64,000 nucleotides of DNA from an uncultured Algibacter sp. (GCF_947495675.1 NZ_CANLZX010000013.1:60886-124885), one strand, 5' to 3'; shown: positions 45,662 through 54,861, counted from the first letter of the stretch. Notes: generated by a model not told the origin, from the letters alone. Numbers and translations are program-made.

Positions 45662-46228
45662 TTAGGTATTTGATGTTTTAAACTTTTTATATATTTTGAA
45701 TATTATAAAAAATATAATAATAACTAAAATTACTGCTAAAATTGGGAGAAAAATGGATGTAATAGACATAATTATGGAAGTGCCAGTTTCTAAAGTAGAA
45801 ACTACAGGATTGGCTACACCTCCTGTTGTTACTGTTGATGCCAATCGGGTTGTACTTGAAGTTCCGGCTACAGCAGCTGCAGTCCCTCCTCCTGCTATTA
45901 TAGCTAATGCCCAGGTAATTACAGGACTTAAATCGGCAACAGTAGATAACATTATGGCTGTTCCTGCTAGCGCAGCTAATGGTACAGCTATACTATCTAA
46001 TAAATTATCAATATAGGGTATAAAATACGCAAAAACTTCTACTACAGTAGCTGCTCCTAATGTTATTAGTGCTGCTGTACTACCTATCCATTGCCAAGAT
46101 TCATTAAGTTGCCAAACATCAAAATAAGATGCTAAACTTAAAGCGAATAAAGGTAAAAAAACTCTAAATCCTACAGATGCAGATAAACCAACTCCGAGGC
46201 AAATACTAATTATGGTTTCAAATGTCAT
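45662..46228 (-). CDS. DUF4126 membrane protein
   Basis: This 188-residue protein has about five hydrophobic segments and the DUF4126 start 'GVGLSASVGFRVFLPLFALS'. A low-complexity Gly/Thr/Ala loop (AIIAGGGTAAAVAGTSSTTR) is typical. Function unknown. It follows the RecD-like helicase gene by 20 bp and is probably co-transcribed. Confidence 0.88.
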   Translation of the reverse strand: MTFETIISICLGVGLSASVGFRVFLPLFALSLASYFDVWQLNESWQWIGSTAALITLGAATVVEVFAYFIPYIDNLLDSIAVPLAALAGTAIMLSTVADLSPVITWALAIIAGGGTAAAVAGTSSTTRLASTVTTGGVANPVVSTLETGTSIIMSITSIFLPILAVILVIIIFFIIFKIYKKFKTSNT

Positions 46229-46248
46229 ATTTTTAAATATATCAAAAA

Positions 46249-47673
46249 CTATTCCTCAAAAAAATCGTCTTTAAAGCCTATAAGATACAATTTTTCTTTA
46301 GCCCTTGTTATAGCTGTATATAACCAACGTAAATAGTCTTTATCTATGCCATTTGGTAAATAGGGTTGTTCTACAAAAACTGTTGGCCATTGTCCACCTT
46401 GCGATTTATGACATGTTATAGCATATGAAAATTTTACTTGTAGCGCATTAAAATGTTTATTACTTTTTACCTTTAAAAATTTTTTATACTTACTGGTTTC
46501 ATCTTCAAAATCTTTCATGACTTCTTGGTACAACCTATTTGAATCTTCATAAGGTAAAGATGGTGTTTCTGCATCAATAGTATCTAAAAGTAAAACGGTT
46601 TCAAAAGGTTGCATTTTAGGATAATCTATCATTCTTATTTTTACTTCAGCAAACCTAAAACCATATAATTCTTGTATACTAAATATTTCTAAAATTTCAA
46701 TAATATCACCATTTGCAATAAACCCAGCATCGCTTGTTGGTTTTACCCAAAAATAGTTATTCTTTACAACCATTAAGAGGTCACCAGCAGTTAGCTCATG
46801 TTCATTAAATAAAATTCTATTTCTAATTTGTTGATTATATAAGTTTGCGCGCTTATTACTTCTAACAATTATGGCGGTTTCTTCTTTTCCTAAGTCGCTG
46901 TAAGCATCATTTATAGCGTCCATAATTTCATAACCATCAACAAGTCTAATAATATCTTTATAGCCCGATAAATCAAATTTAAAAGCATCGTAAAAGGCAT
47001 TTGATAAGGCTTCTCTTAAAACGGTTGCATTAGCCAAAATTCCAGAGTCTTGTTCTTGCCTAACCACTTCGTCTAGTTCCATTTTAGTTACTTCTTTGTT
47101 GTAGTTTAATGCCAAAGTTCGCTCATCAAGCGCAGGACTTAAATCTAATTTAACCGGTGGTAACTGTGCTGTATCTCCAATTAAAAGTAATTTACATTTA
47201 TGCCCGGAATAAACATATTGCATTAAATCATCAAGTAAAGAACCGTTTTCAAATAGTTTAGAGTCTCCTGGTGTATCAGGAATCATAGAAGCCTCATCTA
47301 CAATAAATAAAGTGTTTTTATGTTTATTAGGTTGCAAAACAAATTTTACACCGCCATTTTTTTCCTTTTTAGGAAAGTATATTTTTTTATGAATTGTAAA
47401 TGCTTCTTTTTTTGAATAATTTGATATAACCTTAGCTGCTCGCCCTGTTGGAGCCATTAATACAGCGCTTTTTTTTGCTTTCCATAAATTTGAAACTATA
47501 GTACCCACAATAGTTGTTTTTCCTGTACCTGCATAGCCTTTTAACAGATATAAAGCACTTGGATTTTTATCAAAAATAAATTGCGCCAATTGCTGTAAAA
47601 CAATATCTTGTTTTAGCGTTGGTTGAAACGGGAAATGTTGTTTTATTAATGAATAAAATTCCGATGATGTCAT
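46249..47673 (-). CDS. RecD-like SF1 DNA helicase
   Basis: This 474-residue helicase has Walker A 'KGYAGTGKTTIVGT', Walker B 'FIVDEASM', motif III 'LLIGDTAQLPPV' and the UvrD_C_2 tail 'YAITCHKSQGGQWPTVFVEQ'. It lacks the N-terminal domain of full RecD2, so it is a short, stand-alone form common in Bacteroidota. Confidence 0.93.
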   Translation of the reverse strand: MTSSEFYSLIKQHFPFQPTLKQDIVLQQLAQFIFDKNPSALYLLKGYAGTGKTTIVGTIVSNLWKAKKSAVLMAPTGRAAKVISNYSKKEAFTIHKKIYFPKKEKNGGVKFVLQPNKHKNTLFIVDEASMIPDTPGDSKLFENGSLLDDLMQYVYSGHKCKLLLIGDTAQLPPVKLDLSPALDERTLALNYNKEVTKMELDEVVRQEQDSGILANATVLREALSNAFYDAFKFDLSGYKDIIRLVDGYEIMDAINDAYSDLGKEETAIIVRSNKRANLYNQQIRNRILFNEHELTAGDLLMVVKNNYFWVKPTSDAGFIANGDIIEILEIFSIQELYGFRFAEVKIRMIDYPKMQPFETVLLLDTIDAETPSLPYEDSNRLYQEVMKDFEDETSKYKKFLKVKSNKHFNALQVKFSYAITCHKSQGGQWPTVFVEQPYLPNGIDKDYLRWLYTAITRAKEKLYLIGFKDDFFEE

Positions 47674-47701
47674 TTAAAATTGATACTTATTAAAAATTAT
47701 T

Positions 47702-47709
47702 CAAATATA
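47702..47709 (-). promoter_or_regulatory. -7 element TATATTTG for the RecD-like gene
   Basis: The minus strand reads TATATTTG about 28 bp before the start codon at 47673. Confidence 0.55.
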
Positions 47710-47755
47710 GAAATGATTTTTATGCGCTTTCGTTTTAACGATTAAAAAAAAATTG

Positions 47756-47763
47756 TAGATTTG
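47756..47763 (+). promoter_or_regulatory. -7 element TAGATTTG for the 47801 gene
   Basis: TAGATTTG lies 37 bp before the ATG at 47801. Together with the element at 47702 it makes a compact divergent promoter region. Confidence 0.6.
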
Positions 47764-47800
47764 CTAAATACCAATAACAAATTATTAATAAATATACACT

Positions 47801-48535
47801 ATGACATTTTTCCTAATTGCATTAGCAGTGATTTTAGCTACAATTGGCTTGGTAAAGCTGGTTGACAAATTTATACCTTCTAAGTTTAAACCAGTATTAA
47901 ATATAGCACTTTGGTTATTAATTGGGTATTTAGGTTACCAAACCTACAATTCTATTTATGAACCGTTACAATTTAATAAAGAAAAAAACAAGCGTTATGC
48001 AACTGTTATTAACAGTTTAAAAGATATTAGGGATTCTCAATTAGCTCATAGACAAGTTACTGGAAAATTTGCTGAAAACTTTGATAACTTAATTAAATTT
48101 ATTGATACTGCAGAGTATACTTTAACACAACGTAGAGATTCAAGTATTATTGATGTAGAATTAACAAGAAGATATGGTGTTGACACTACTAAGGATATTG
48201 TTATTATTGATACTTTAGGTACTGTTTCTGTAAAAGATTCATTGTTTAAAACTTCTAGTCGTTATAAAACAATGATGAATGTACCAGTAGGTGAACCAGG
48301 TGCTAAATTTGAAATGAAATCTGGGTTTTTAGAACAAAACAACATTAAGATTCCTGTTTTTGAAGCTTTAGTAAAAAAGAATGTTATCTTATATGATCAA
48401 AATAAAGATCTTTTAATACAAGAAAACCAAGTTATATCTGTTGATGGTGTTAATGGACCAGCTTTAAAAGTAGGTTCTATGGACGAAGTTAAAACTGGTG
48501 GAAACTGGCCAAAAACTTATGGCGATAACGAATAA
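47801..48535 (+). CDS. Conserved flavobacterial membrane-anchored hypothetical protein
   Basis: This 244-residue protein has two hydrophobic helices near the N-terminus (FFLIALAVILATIGLVKLV and LNIALWLLIGYLGYQTY). A soluble domain follows with a coiled-coil-like start (INSLKDIRDSQLAHRQVTG). No known domain was recognised. The gene overlaps the start of the DUF3822 gene by 17 bp and is the first of a three-gene unit ending in rsmD. Confidence 0.8.
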   Translation: MTFFLIALAVILATIGLVKLVDKFIPSKFKPVLNIALWLLIGYLGYQTYNSIYEPLQFNKEKNKRYATVINSLKDIRDSQLAHRQVTGKFAENFDNLIKFIDTAEYTLTQRRDSSIIDVELTRRYGVDTTKDIVIIDTLGTVSVKDSLFKTSSRYKTMMNVPVGEPGAKFEMKSGFLEQNNIKIPVFEALVKKNVILYDQNKDLLIQENQVISVDGVNGPALKVGSMDEVKTGGNWPKTYGDNE

Positions 48536-49340
48536 TACTTTAAATAAACTAACTAATCTAGAATTGTCCATTCAAATAAGTTTGAGTGGACTTTCTTTTT
48601 CTATATTAAATAGAAACTCAAATTCTATTGAGTTTTTAAAAGAGATTTACTTTGAAAAAAAATTAAACCCTTTTGAAGTTTTAGATGAGTTAAAACTGCT
48701 ATTTTTAAAAGAAGAAGCTTTAAAAAAAAAATTTGCTAATATTAATATTATTCATGATAATGAATTAGCTACATTAGTTCCTAAAGCATTATTTAATGAA
48801 AACCAGTTAGCAGATTATTTAAAATTTAATTCTAAGATTTTAAAAACAGATTTTATAGCCTACGATACTATTTTAGAGAATGATAGTGTAAATGTTTATG
48901 TACCCTATACAAACATAAATAACTTTATTTATGATAAATATGGAACCTTTATTTTTAAGCATGTCTCTACAGTTTTAATAGAATCTTTATTACAGAGCCA
49001 AAAAGAAACTGAAACTAACAATATGTATGTTAATGTTAGTAAGAATCATTTTGAAATTATTGCATTTAAAAAAAAGGATTTAATACTTTATAATACATTT
49101 GAATACCATTCAAAAGAAGACTTTATTTACTATATTCTTTTTACTGCAGAGCAATTAAATTTAGACCCAGAAACTATGCATTTAATATTTTTAGGAGCAA
49201 TTTCTAAAAATGATGAATTATACAATATTGCCTATAAATATATTAGAAATATAAACTTTGGAGACAGACATGATACATTTAAATACACCAACAGCCCAAA
49301 GTCGCCATATTCTAACTTTACATTACTAAAAAGCTTTTAA
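48519..49340 (+). CDS. DUF3822-family protein
   Basis: The ATG at 48519 is taken as the start (273 residues); an earlier ATG at 48498 would extend the overlap with the preceding gene. The protein looks like a degraded ASKHA-fold/DUF3822 protein (LSIQISLSGLSFSILNR, YVNVSKNHFEIIAFKKKDLI). The stop overlaps the next ATG (TAATG), which couples it to rsmD. Function unknown. Confidence 0.85.
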   Translation: MAITNNTLNKLTNLELSIQISLSGLSFSILNRNSNSIEFLKEIYFEKKLNPFEVLDELKLLFLKEEALKKKFANINIIHDNELATLVPKALFNENQLADYLKFNSKILKTDFIAYDTILENDSVNVYVPYTNINNFIYDKYGTFIFKHVSTVLIESLLQSQKETETNNMYVNVSKNHFEIIAFKKKDLILYNTFEYHSKEDFIYYILFTAEQLNLDPETMHLIFLGAISKNDELYNIAYKYIRNINFGDRHDTFKYTNSPKSPYSNFTLLKSF

Positions 49341-49879
49341 TGAGAATTATATCCGGTTTATATAAAAGCAGAAAAATTATAGCTCCCAAAAATTTACCTG
49401 TCCGCCCTACTACAGATATGGCTAAGGAATCTTTATTCAACATCATTAATAATTTGTACTATTTTGATGAAATTTCTGTTTTAGATTTATTTGCAGGTAC
49501 TGGAAACATAAGCTATGAATTTGCATCAAGAGGTACAGAGCAAATTACCTGTGTAGATCAAAATTTTGGTTGTGTTAAATTTATAAACCAAACTGCAGAA
49601 AAGTTTGAAATGCCAATACAAACTATAAAAAGTGATGTTTTTAAGTTTTTAGAAAAAACCACAATAAAGGCAAACATTATTTTTGCAGATCCTCCTTACA
49701 ATTTTGATGACAATCAATTTTCAAAAATACCAGAACTTGTTTTTCAAAATGATTTGTTACTTGATGGCGGCATTTTAATAGTCGAACATTCAAAACATAC
49801 CAACCTTTCTAATATCGAAAACTACGCCTATTCAAAAAATTATGGCGGTAATGTTTTTAGTTTTTTTGAAAAGAGTTAA
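49340..49879 (+). CDS. rsmD: RsmD-family 16S rRNA (guanine-N2) methyltransferase
   Basis: This 179-residue SAM-dependent methyltransferase starts 'MRIISGLYKSRKI' and has the SAM loop 'VLDLFAGTGNISYEF' and the catalytic 'FADPPYNF' of N2-guanine methylases. It modifies G966-equivalent in 16S rRNA. The transcript ends in a hairpin that overlaps the stop codon. Confidence 0.94.
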   Translation: MRIISGLYKSRKIIAPKNLPVRPTTDMAKESLFNIINNLYYFDEISVLDLFAGTGNISYEFASRGTEQITCVDQNFGCVKFINQTAEKFEMPIQTIKSDVFKFLEKTTIKANIIFADPPYNFDDNQFSKIPELVFQNDLLLDGGILIVEHSKHTNLSNIENYAYSKNYGGNVFSFFEKS

Positions 49880-49887
49880 ACTCTTTT
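49869..49887 (+). terminator. Terminator overlapping the rsmD stop codon
   Basis: AAAAGAGT/ACTCTTTT form an 8-bp stem with the TAA stop as the loop, followed by a T-rich tract. Confidence 0.8.
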
Positions 49888-50041
49888 TATTTTTATAACT
49901 CATTTTTTTTCAGTACATTAGGTATCTCTCTAAGAGTCCCGTACTCTATACATACTTCTCTCTCGCCAAAAAAAGCAATGCTTTTTATTGAATTTGTTTA
50001 TGGCTTAAATTTAATATTAACCTTATTAAACCATAACCAAA

Positions 50042-50545
50042 ATGAAAAAACTCTTAGTATTTTCTCTTATTGCTTTTCTTGTATGTAACTGTAAACAAGA
50101 ACAACGTTACACTCAAAATTCTAAAGAAATTGATGCTGTAAAATCTATAATAACAGCATACAATAACAAAGATTGGCCAACTATTTTAAGTAAATATGCC
50201 GATACCTCTAAAACAAGATTCAATAGTCATTTAATGGATTCTAAAGATATTATTAAATATCACCAGCAAAACGATGTCAATTATTCAAAAAGAGGCTTTG
50301 TAGACCAAGGTCAAGTTTATGAGATGGTAACTGATAACGACGGTAAAACTTGGGTTAACTTCTGGGGCGATTGGAAAGCCACACTAAAAGGCAATAACGA
50401 AAATGTAGTAGTACATATACATTCTACAAGCAGATTTATTGATGGCAAAATTGTAGAAGATTATGGTTACTGGGATCCATCAGAAATCATATCTAATTTG
50501 CAAGACATTGCCGCTAAAAAAAGTTTACAAACAGTAACAGATTAA
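50042..50545 (+). CDS. NTF2/SnoaL-like lipoprotein
   Basis: This 167-residue protein has a lipobox (VCNCKQ, Cys17). An NTF2-like cone follows (VKSIITAYNNKDWPTILSKY, VVVHIHSTSRFIDGKIVEDY), a fold used by SnoaL-type cyclases and many binding proteins. The ending 'GYWDPSEI' is typical of flavobacterial members. It is followed by another secreted protein after 30 bp. Confidence 0.85.
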   Translation: MKKLLVFSLIAFLVCNCKQEQRYTQNSKEIDAVKSIITAYNNKDWPTILSKYADTSKTRFNSHLMDSKDIIKYHQQNDVNYSKRGFVDQGQVYEMVTDNDGKTWVNFWGDWKATLKGNNENVVVHIHSTSRFIDGKIVEDYGYWDPSEIISNLQDIAAKKSLQTVTD

Positions 50546-50575
50546 ATTTAATTAACAAACCAAATAACTTTAATT

Positions 50576-51331
50576 ATGAAAACAATTAAAACAACCCTAT
50601 TATTTGTATTATTTCTATGCTTTTCAATTAGTTTAACACAAGCCCAGCAAGCGTATCTAGTGCATCAAGACAATGTAAAACCATCAAAGGTTATGGAATA
50701 CGAAAAAATTGCTAAAGAGTTTAACGAAGCTAGTAAAAAACACAATGTACAAGCCACATGGTATGTCGCTATGACTAACGGATTTCAATATTATTATTTA
50801 ACACCTATTGAAAATATGGCAGAATTGGACAAGCGTCCGTTTGCAGATATGGCTAAAGCAATGGGTGATGATTTTGGCGGTATGTTTGATCGTTTTGACC
50901 AATGTTATAGTTCTCATGGAGACTATATTATTGTTCAAGACAACGAACTATCATACATGCCAGAAGGAAAAACTACAGCGCCAGAAGATGAAAACTATCG
51001 TAAATGGTTCTACATGTATTATTCTCCCAAAAATGCCGAAAAAATAAAAGCAGGTATGCAAGCTGTTAAAGCATATTTTAAAGAGAAAAACTCTAAAGAG
51101 TATTATCGCGTTTATAAAAACGGTTTTGGGCAAATGAAAAACTATTATTTGGTTTCAATTTCTGCTAAAGACGAAGTAGACTCGGCAACTAAAGCAAAAG
51201 CAAATCAAGATGTTTTAGGTTCTTTTGATGAACGTTGGGCCGTTTTTAGTAAAGTTATGGACTATACCAGTAAAACAGAAGAATTTAGTGGCGAAATGCG
51301 ACCAGATCTTTACTATATGCCAAAAGAATAA
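50576..51331 (+). CDS. Secreted protein with two dimeric alpha/beta-barrel-like domains
   Basis: This 251-residue protein has a signal peptide (to ISLTQAQ, about residue 23). The mature part shows two similar halves ('VMEYEKIAKEFNEASKKHNV' with 'FQYYYLTPIENMAEL', then 'AEKIKAGMQAVKAYFKEKNS' with 'MKNYYLVSISAKDEV'), as expected for a tandem ferredoxin-like/ABM barrel. Substrate or partner unknown. It probably shares a transcript with the NTF2-like gene. Confidence 0.75.
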   Translation: MKTIKTTLLFVLFLCFSISLTQAQQAYLVHQDNVKPSKVMEYEKIAKEFNEASKKHNVQATWYVAMTNGFQYYYLTPIENMAELDKRPFADMAKAMGDDFGGMFDRFDQCYSSHGDYIIVQDNELSYMPEGKTTAPEDENYRKWFYMYYSPKNAEKIKAGMQAVKAYFKEKNSKEYYRVYKNGFGQMKNYYLVSISAKDEVDSATKAKANQDVLGSFDERWAVFSKVMDYTSKTEEFSGEMRPDLYYMPKE

Positions 51332-51376
51332 AAAAAGTAATCTACCATTACCTAGTAACTACCCTTTTTTAACCAG

Positions 51377-51408
51377 AAACCCTTCTTTAAATTAATAAAG
51401 AAGGGTTT
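51377..51408. terminator. Bidirectional terminator between the 50576 gene and rnpB
   Basis: A perfect 13-bp stem (AAACCCTTCTTTA with TAAAGAAGGGTTT, 6-nt loop) with T-runs on both sides. It serves the plus-strand gene and the minus-strand rnpB. Confidence 0.92.
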
Positions 51409-51418
51409 TTTATGCTTG

Positions 51419-51729
51419 AGTAAATCTATAAGCCGGATTCTGTACACACACTTAAAAAGCATGTGCCCTTATCATTTATCTTAGTATATTGTTACCAATA
51501 TACTTTAGCTGCCTACCCTCCAACAATCGAGCGTGCCGCCCTCAAACGTTGGTTTACATGACATTGCACCACATAGAGTTTACCTGGTTTCACTACGGCA
51601 TTACCCGTACATACTTTCTGTTGCACTTTTCCTAACCTCACGGCCGGTGGTTATTAGCCACTATATTGCACTACGGTGTCCGGACTTTCCTCCCTCCAAT
51701 TAACTTAGAGCGCGATAAGACGATTTACT
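51419..51729 (-). ncRNA. rnpB: RNase P RNA (class A)
   Basis: The minus strand contains the universal P RNA segments: 'GGAGGAAAGTCCGGACACC' near the 5' end, 'CAACAGAAAGTATGTACGGG' and 'AATGCCG' in the middle, and 'ACAGAATCCGGCTTATAG' near the 3' end. Helix P1 is visible as AGTAAATC (51729-51722) pairing with GATTTACT (51426-51419), which fixes both ends. RNase P RNA cuts 5' leaders from tRNA precursors. A TAATTTTG promoter element starts 5 bp upstream of the 5' end. Confidence 0.95.
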
Positions 51730-51733
51730 GTCG

Positions 51734-51741
51734 CAAAATTA
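51734..51741 (-). promoter_or_regulatory. -7 element TAATTTTG of rnpB
   Basis: The minus strand reads TAATTTTG just before P1, at the distance expected for a transcription start on the first base of the P1 helix. Confidence 0.65.
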
Positions 51742-51961
51742 CAATAAACAGAAACTAAAATCTAAATAAAATTAAATATTTGAGTGTTTACTAAAAAGGA
51801 TCAGACTTTGCTTGTAGATTTCTATCTTAAAATAGTGAATATAATTATTTCACTAGGTAATAACTCTTAAAGTTGGAGTACTTAAAACATATCGTTAAAT
51901 TAAAAAACACTTTTATTTGATAGTTTTTGTTGAAATTGGTTGTTAAGCTTTTAATGATGTG

Positions 51962-52101
51962 CGTTTAACGGCCTCGGCTATGACTAGTTGCGTGGATTAG
52001 CAAATAACTTTACAAGTACACCCCAAACTGAAAATCCGTGAGGATTTTCAGAAGTAGACAAGAACTAGCAATTACTTATAGCCATTGTTGTAGCACGTTA
52101 T
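51962..52101 (-). repeat. attC-like palindromic element, left side of the protease cassette
   Basis: The element starts CGTTTAACG (51962-51970). A long imperfect hairpin pairs 51976-51991 with 52068-52083 (15 of 16 positions, counting wobbles). An inner perfect 10-bp hairpin (CTGAAAATCC/GGATTTTCAG, 52028-52051) lies within. It ends next to the protease stop codon as TAACGTGCTA read on the minus strand. GTTAAAC on the minus strand fits the integron core GTTRRRY, though the other core is imperfect. A reversed, shorter relative lies at 53083-53144. Confidence 0.65.
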
Positions 52102-53073
52102 TTATTTTATTTTAAATCCATTTTCGGTTAAATCAATATTCAATTCTGTTGTTTTCTCTGTTCCAATTCCATTAATTATTGCTTCTATCTCTTTTGACGA
52201 TAATCCTAGGCCATAACCTAAATCGTCTAGTTTTGTTTTATCGTTTGGGTCACTCGGAATATTTACAAGTACTCCACAAGCGTAACCTAATTTACTAATA
52301 ATAGGACTTCCACTATTTCCTCCCTTAACTCTTGCATTTATTAATAAATAGTCTAGTCCGTCTAAATATGAATTATTGTTGCCAAGTACATTACCTCTAG
52401 AAGCTCTGATTGTTGAATTAATAGTCGATAGTTCTGCAATTTGAAAAGCATCAAAACCAGGAATTGGCGGATAACCTATTGTAAGAATTTCATCGAGTAT
52501 TTTACATTCATCTGTAAATAATGGTTTGTGATTTTTTTCCAAAGAGTCAATTTCCAATACAGCAATATCTATTTTCTTATTTGAAGATTTAAAAGCTCGT
52601 TTTGGTTTTATGAAGTCATTTTCGGAAACCGGAATTTGAATATTAATCATTTTATCTACACAATGAAACGCTGTAATAATGTAAAAACCTGTAACTGTTC
52701 TCAAATAAAATGCAGTTCCAATATCCAAATCTAATTCACTAATGTGTGCAATTACTGGAAAAACGGAATTCTCAAAATTATTGCGAATTGCTAAAAATCC
52801 CTCGCAAAGAAGGTCATAACTTTCGTTCAGTTCATTTTTCGGGGATTCTACAATAGAAACGTAACAAGGTCCAACTAAAGATTGGTCCTTTGTTCCAATT
52901 TTTAATAGTATTTTCTCTCGTTCTAATATTTTGCAATATTGAACAACCTTCATAATGTTCAATCCTTTGACAGCATTGTTAAAATCTCCAATTGAAGTTG
53001 GCAAGTTTCTCTCATTTTTTTTCGGAAGATTGTGAGGGCTGAAAAATTTAACAATTTCGGTTGCTAATCCCAT
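52102..53073 (-). CDS. Trypsin-like serine protease on a putative mobile cassette
   Basis: This 323-residue protein has a trypsin-like triad: His137 (TAFHCVD), Asp169 (KKIDIAVLEID) and Ser254 (VKGGNSGSP). About 110 N-terminal residues form an unassigned domain without a signal peptide, so it is probably cytoplasmic. Unlike periplasmic Deg proteases it lacks a PDZ domain. The gene fills almost all the space between two inverted palindromic elements, which suggests a mobile cassette. Cytoplasmic trypsin-like proteases occur in bacterial defence systems, but no partner gene is here. Confidence 0.82.
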   Translation of the reverse strand: MGLATEIVKFFSPHNLPKKNERNLPTSIGDFNNAVKGLNIMKVVQYCKILEREKILLKIGTKDQSLVGPCYVSIVESPKNELNESYDLLCEGFLAIRNNFENSVFPVIAHISELDLDIGTAFYLRTVTGFYIITAFHCVDKMINIQIPVSENDFIKPKRAFKSSNKKIDIAVLEIDSLEKNHKPLFTDECKILDEILTIGYPPIPGFDAFQIAELSTINSTIRASRGNVLGNNNSYLDGLDYLLINARVKGGNSGSPIISKLGYACGVLVNIPSDPNDKTKLDDLGYGLGLSSKEIEAIINGIGTEKTTELNIDLTENGFKIK

Positions 53074-53082
53074 AGGTTTCTG

Positions 53083-53144
53083 TTAATGTGCTAAAAATAA
53101 GGCGGATATGAAACGTTTTGATGTTTTATATCCGACGTTAAACG
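53083..53144 (+). repeat. attC-like palindromic element, right side of the protease cassette
   Basis: Read outward from the gene it goes TAATGTGCTA, then a 12-bp hairpin (CGGATATGAAAC/GTTTTATATCCG, one G-T pair), then CGTTAAACG at 53136-53144. The left element read outward has TAACGTGCTA, a longer hairpin and CGTTAAACG. The two are therefore related and inverted. GTTAAAC fits GTTRRRY. Confidence 0.6.
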
Positions 53145-53250
53145 AAGGTCGCTGATTTTTTTTACAAATTCAAGTAAAACCCTACAAACACATTAACAAG
53201 TTAATGTTAATAACCTTTATTTTAAATAACTTAAATTACAGTATTAGTTA

Positions 53251-54861
53251 TTACTTGCTTTTAAAATGAATGGTTTGCATAGCTCTAGGTGCTATTTGCG
53301 TATTATATGTTTGGCCTTCTAACTCTAAGGCAATATTAAGTGGTTTTTCATTGCTGTTATACACAATTAAAGCCATGGTTCCATCTGTGTTTTTTGCTGC
53401 GGTATAAGTAACTCCTTCAATTTGGTTACCTTCTACCCCTATTCTATGTGCATTAGGTCTTATAAACTTACTAAAATGACTTAATAAATAATATAAGGGT
53501 GTGTAAATAACATTGTCTGTAACTGAGTTAATAAGTACTGGTGCACTATTAAAGTTATCGTATGGGTTTGGTTGTCCTTTATCGCTAAGTATCATACACC
53601 ATTCTACATAGCCTTGTGTACCATGATTTAAATCTGTAATAATATCGTATGCATATGTATCAAAGGGTACAAAATTACCAGCGTAATCGGTACTTTCTCT
53701 CCAATATTGTCCAATAGGATCTTTAGCATCAATATCTATACTTGATTCAGAATGAATTAACCCTTTATTTGGCCAATTTTTTTGCAATTTTGCTAACTCT
53801 TTAGCATACCAATTGTTGTCTTTAAGCTCTGAGTTTGTGTACCAATGGAAAGCAGTTCCCCATGCATATTTAGCGGCCTCTTGGTCTTGGTATGTAACGT
53901 CTACATAATCGTTCATGGTCGACTTATTATGGTCGTAAATAAGTACACGTAATCCGGCCTCTAAATCATTAAGATTTAAATGGCCATCTTTAACCAGTTG
54001 TGGTCCAAGATGATCTCTTAAAAAATCACGCCCTTGTTCGGCAGTAAATCCATTGCTGTCCCAGCGTGCATCATGTGCATGCAAAGGCTCATTTTGCGGT
54101 GTAATGCCCCACAAGTTAATGCCTTGCTCTGCATAAGCACTTACATACTTAGATATGTATTTTGCCCAAAGCCCATAATATTTAGGTTGTAAAGTACCGT
54201 TAGTCATTTTAGAAGTTTCGCCTGTTTTCATCCAAGAAGGTGGACTCCAAGGCGAAGCTATAATATTAAAACTAGCACCAGGAATACTATTTGCTTCTAA
54301 AATCATAGGTATAATATCATAATTTGGTTCTACGAGTTCTATACCGCTAACTTGGTTGTTTTCATCTCCTGTAAATCCTCTTTTGTCTTGAAAAACGCTA
54401 AAGGTAGAAAGGTCCTCATCTCCATCTTCAACATAGGTGTAATGATTGTTAGAATAATCGCTGCTGTTAATATGTGTACGGGTTAGAGTAAAACCAGCGC
54501 CTTCTGTTGGACTAAATAATTTTGTTAACACCTCTTTACGTAAGTTAACAGGTATTGTAGCCAAATTCCAAGCAGATGATTCTGTAAACGAAGCACCAAA
54601 ACCGTAATATTTTTGATATTGATTGTTAGGTAAAATACGTAAAGTAATTGTATCACTTTCTACTTTAGGTATTTCGTTTTGATTAGTTGAAATTAATTTA
54701 AGATTATCGCCACCTTGCGAGGTTTGGTAAACATCTACCAAGTAATTTTTATTTGATTGTTTTGAACCACAATTAAATAGCACAATAGACATAGCTATTG
54801 CTGTTAATAATCTGTTTTTAAATACTTTAAAACTAATATTTAGAATAGTTACTTGTCTCAT
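53251..54861 (-). CDS. Glycoside hydrolase family 30 lipoprotein
   Basis: This 536-residue protein has a lipobox (LFNCGS, Cys31), so it is membrane-anchored. The GH30 TIM barrel has the opening 'YYGFGASFTESSAWNL', 'IASPWSPPSWMKTG', the acid/base Glu258 in 'TPQNEP' and the nucleophile Glu372 in 'IHSESS'. A beta-sandwich side domain ends the protein. GH30 includes glucosylceramidases and beta-1,6-glucanases, and the sequence suggests the GH30_1/GH30_3 type. No SusCD pair is adjacent. Confidence 0.93.
   Translation of the reverse strand: MRQVTILNISFKVFKNRLLTAIAMSIVLFNCGSKQSNKNYLVDVYQTSQGGDNLKLISTNQNEIPKVESDTITLRILPNNQYQKYYGFGASFTESSAWNLATIPVNLRKEVLTKLFSPTEGAGFTLTRTHINSSDYSNNHYTYVEDGDEDLSTFSVFQDKRGFTGDENNQVSGIELVEPNYDIIPMILEANSIPGASFNIIASPWSPPSWMKTGETSKMTNGTLQPKYYGLWAKYISKYVSAYAEQGINLWGITPQNEPLHAHDARWDSNGFTAEQGRDFLRDHLGPQLVKDGHLNLNDLEAGLRVLIYDHNKSTMNDYVDVTYQDQEAAKYAWGTAFHWYTNSELKDNNWYAKELAKLQKNWPNKGLIHSESSIDIDAKDPIGQYWRESTDYAGNFVPFDTYAYDIITDLNHGTQGYVEWCMILSDKGQPNPYDNFNSAPVLINSVTDNVIYTPLYYLLSHFSKFIRPNAHRIGVEGNQIEGVTYTAAKNTDGTMALIVYNSNEKPLNIALELEGQTYNTQIAPRAMQTIHFKSK

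Noticed and set aside
51414..51735. Possible tmRNA or 6S RNA
   Set aside because: The conserved blocks and P1 pairing match RNase P RNA, and there is no tRNA-like end or tag frame.
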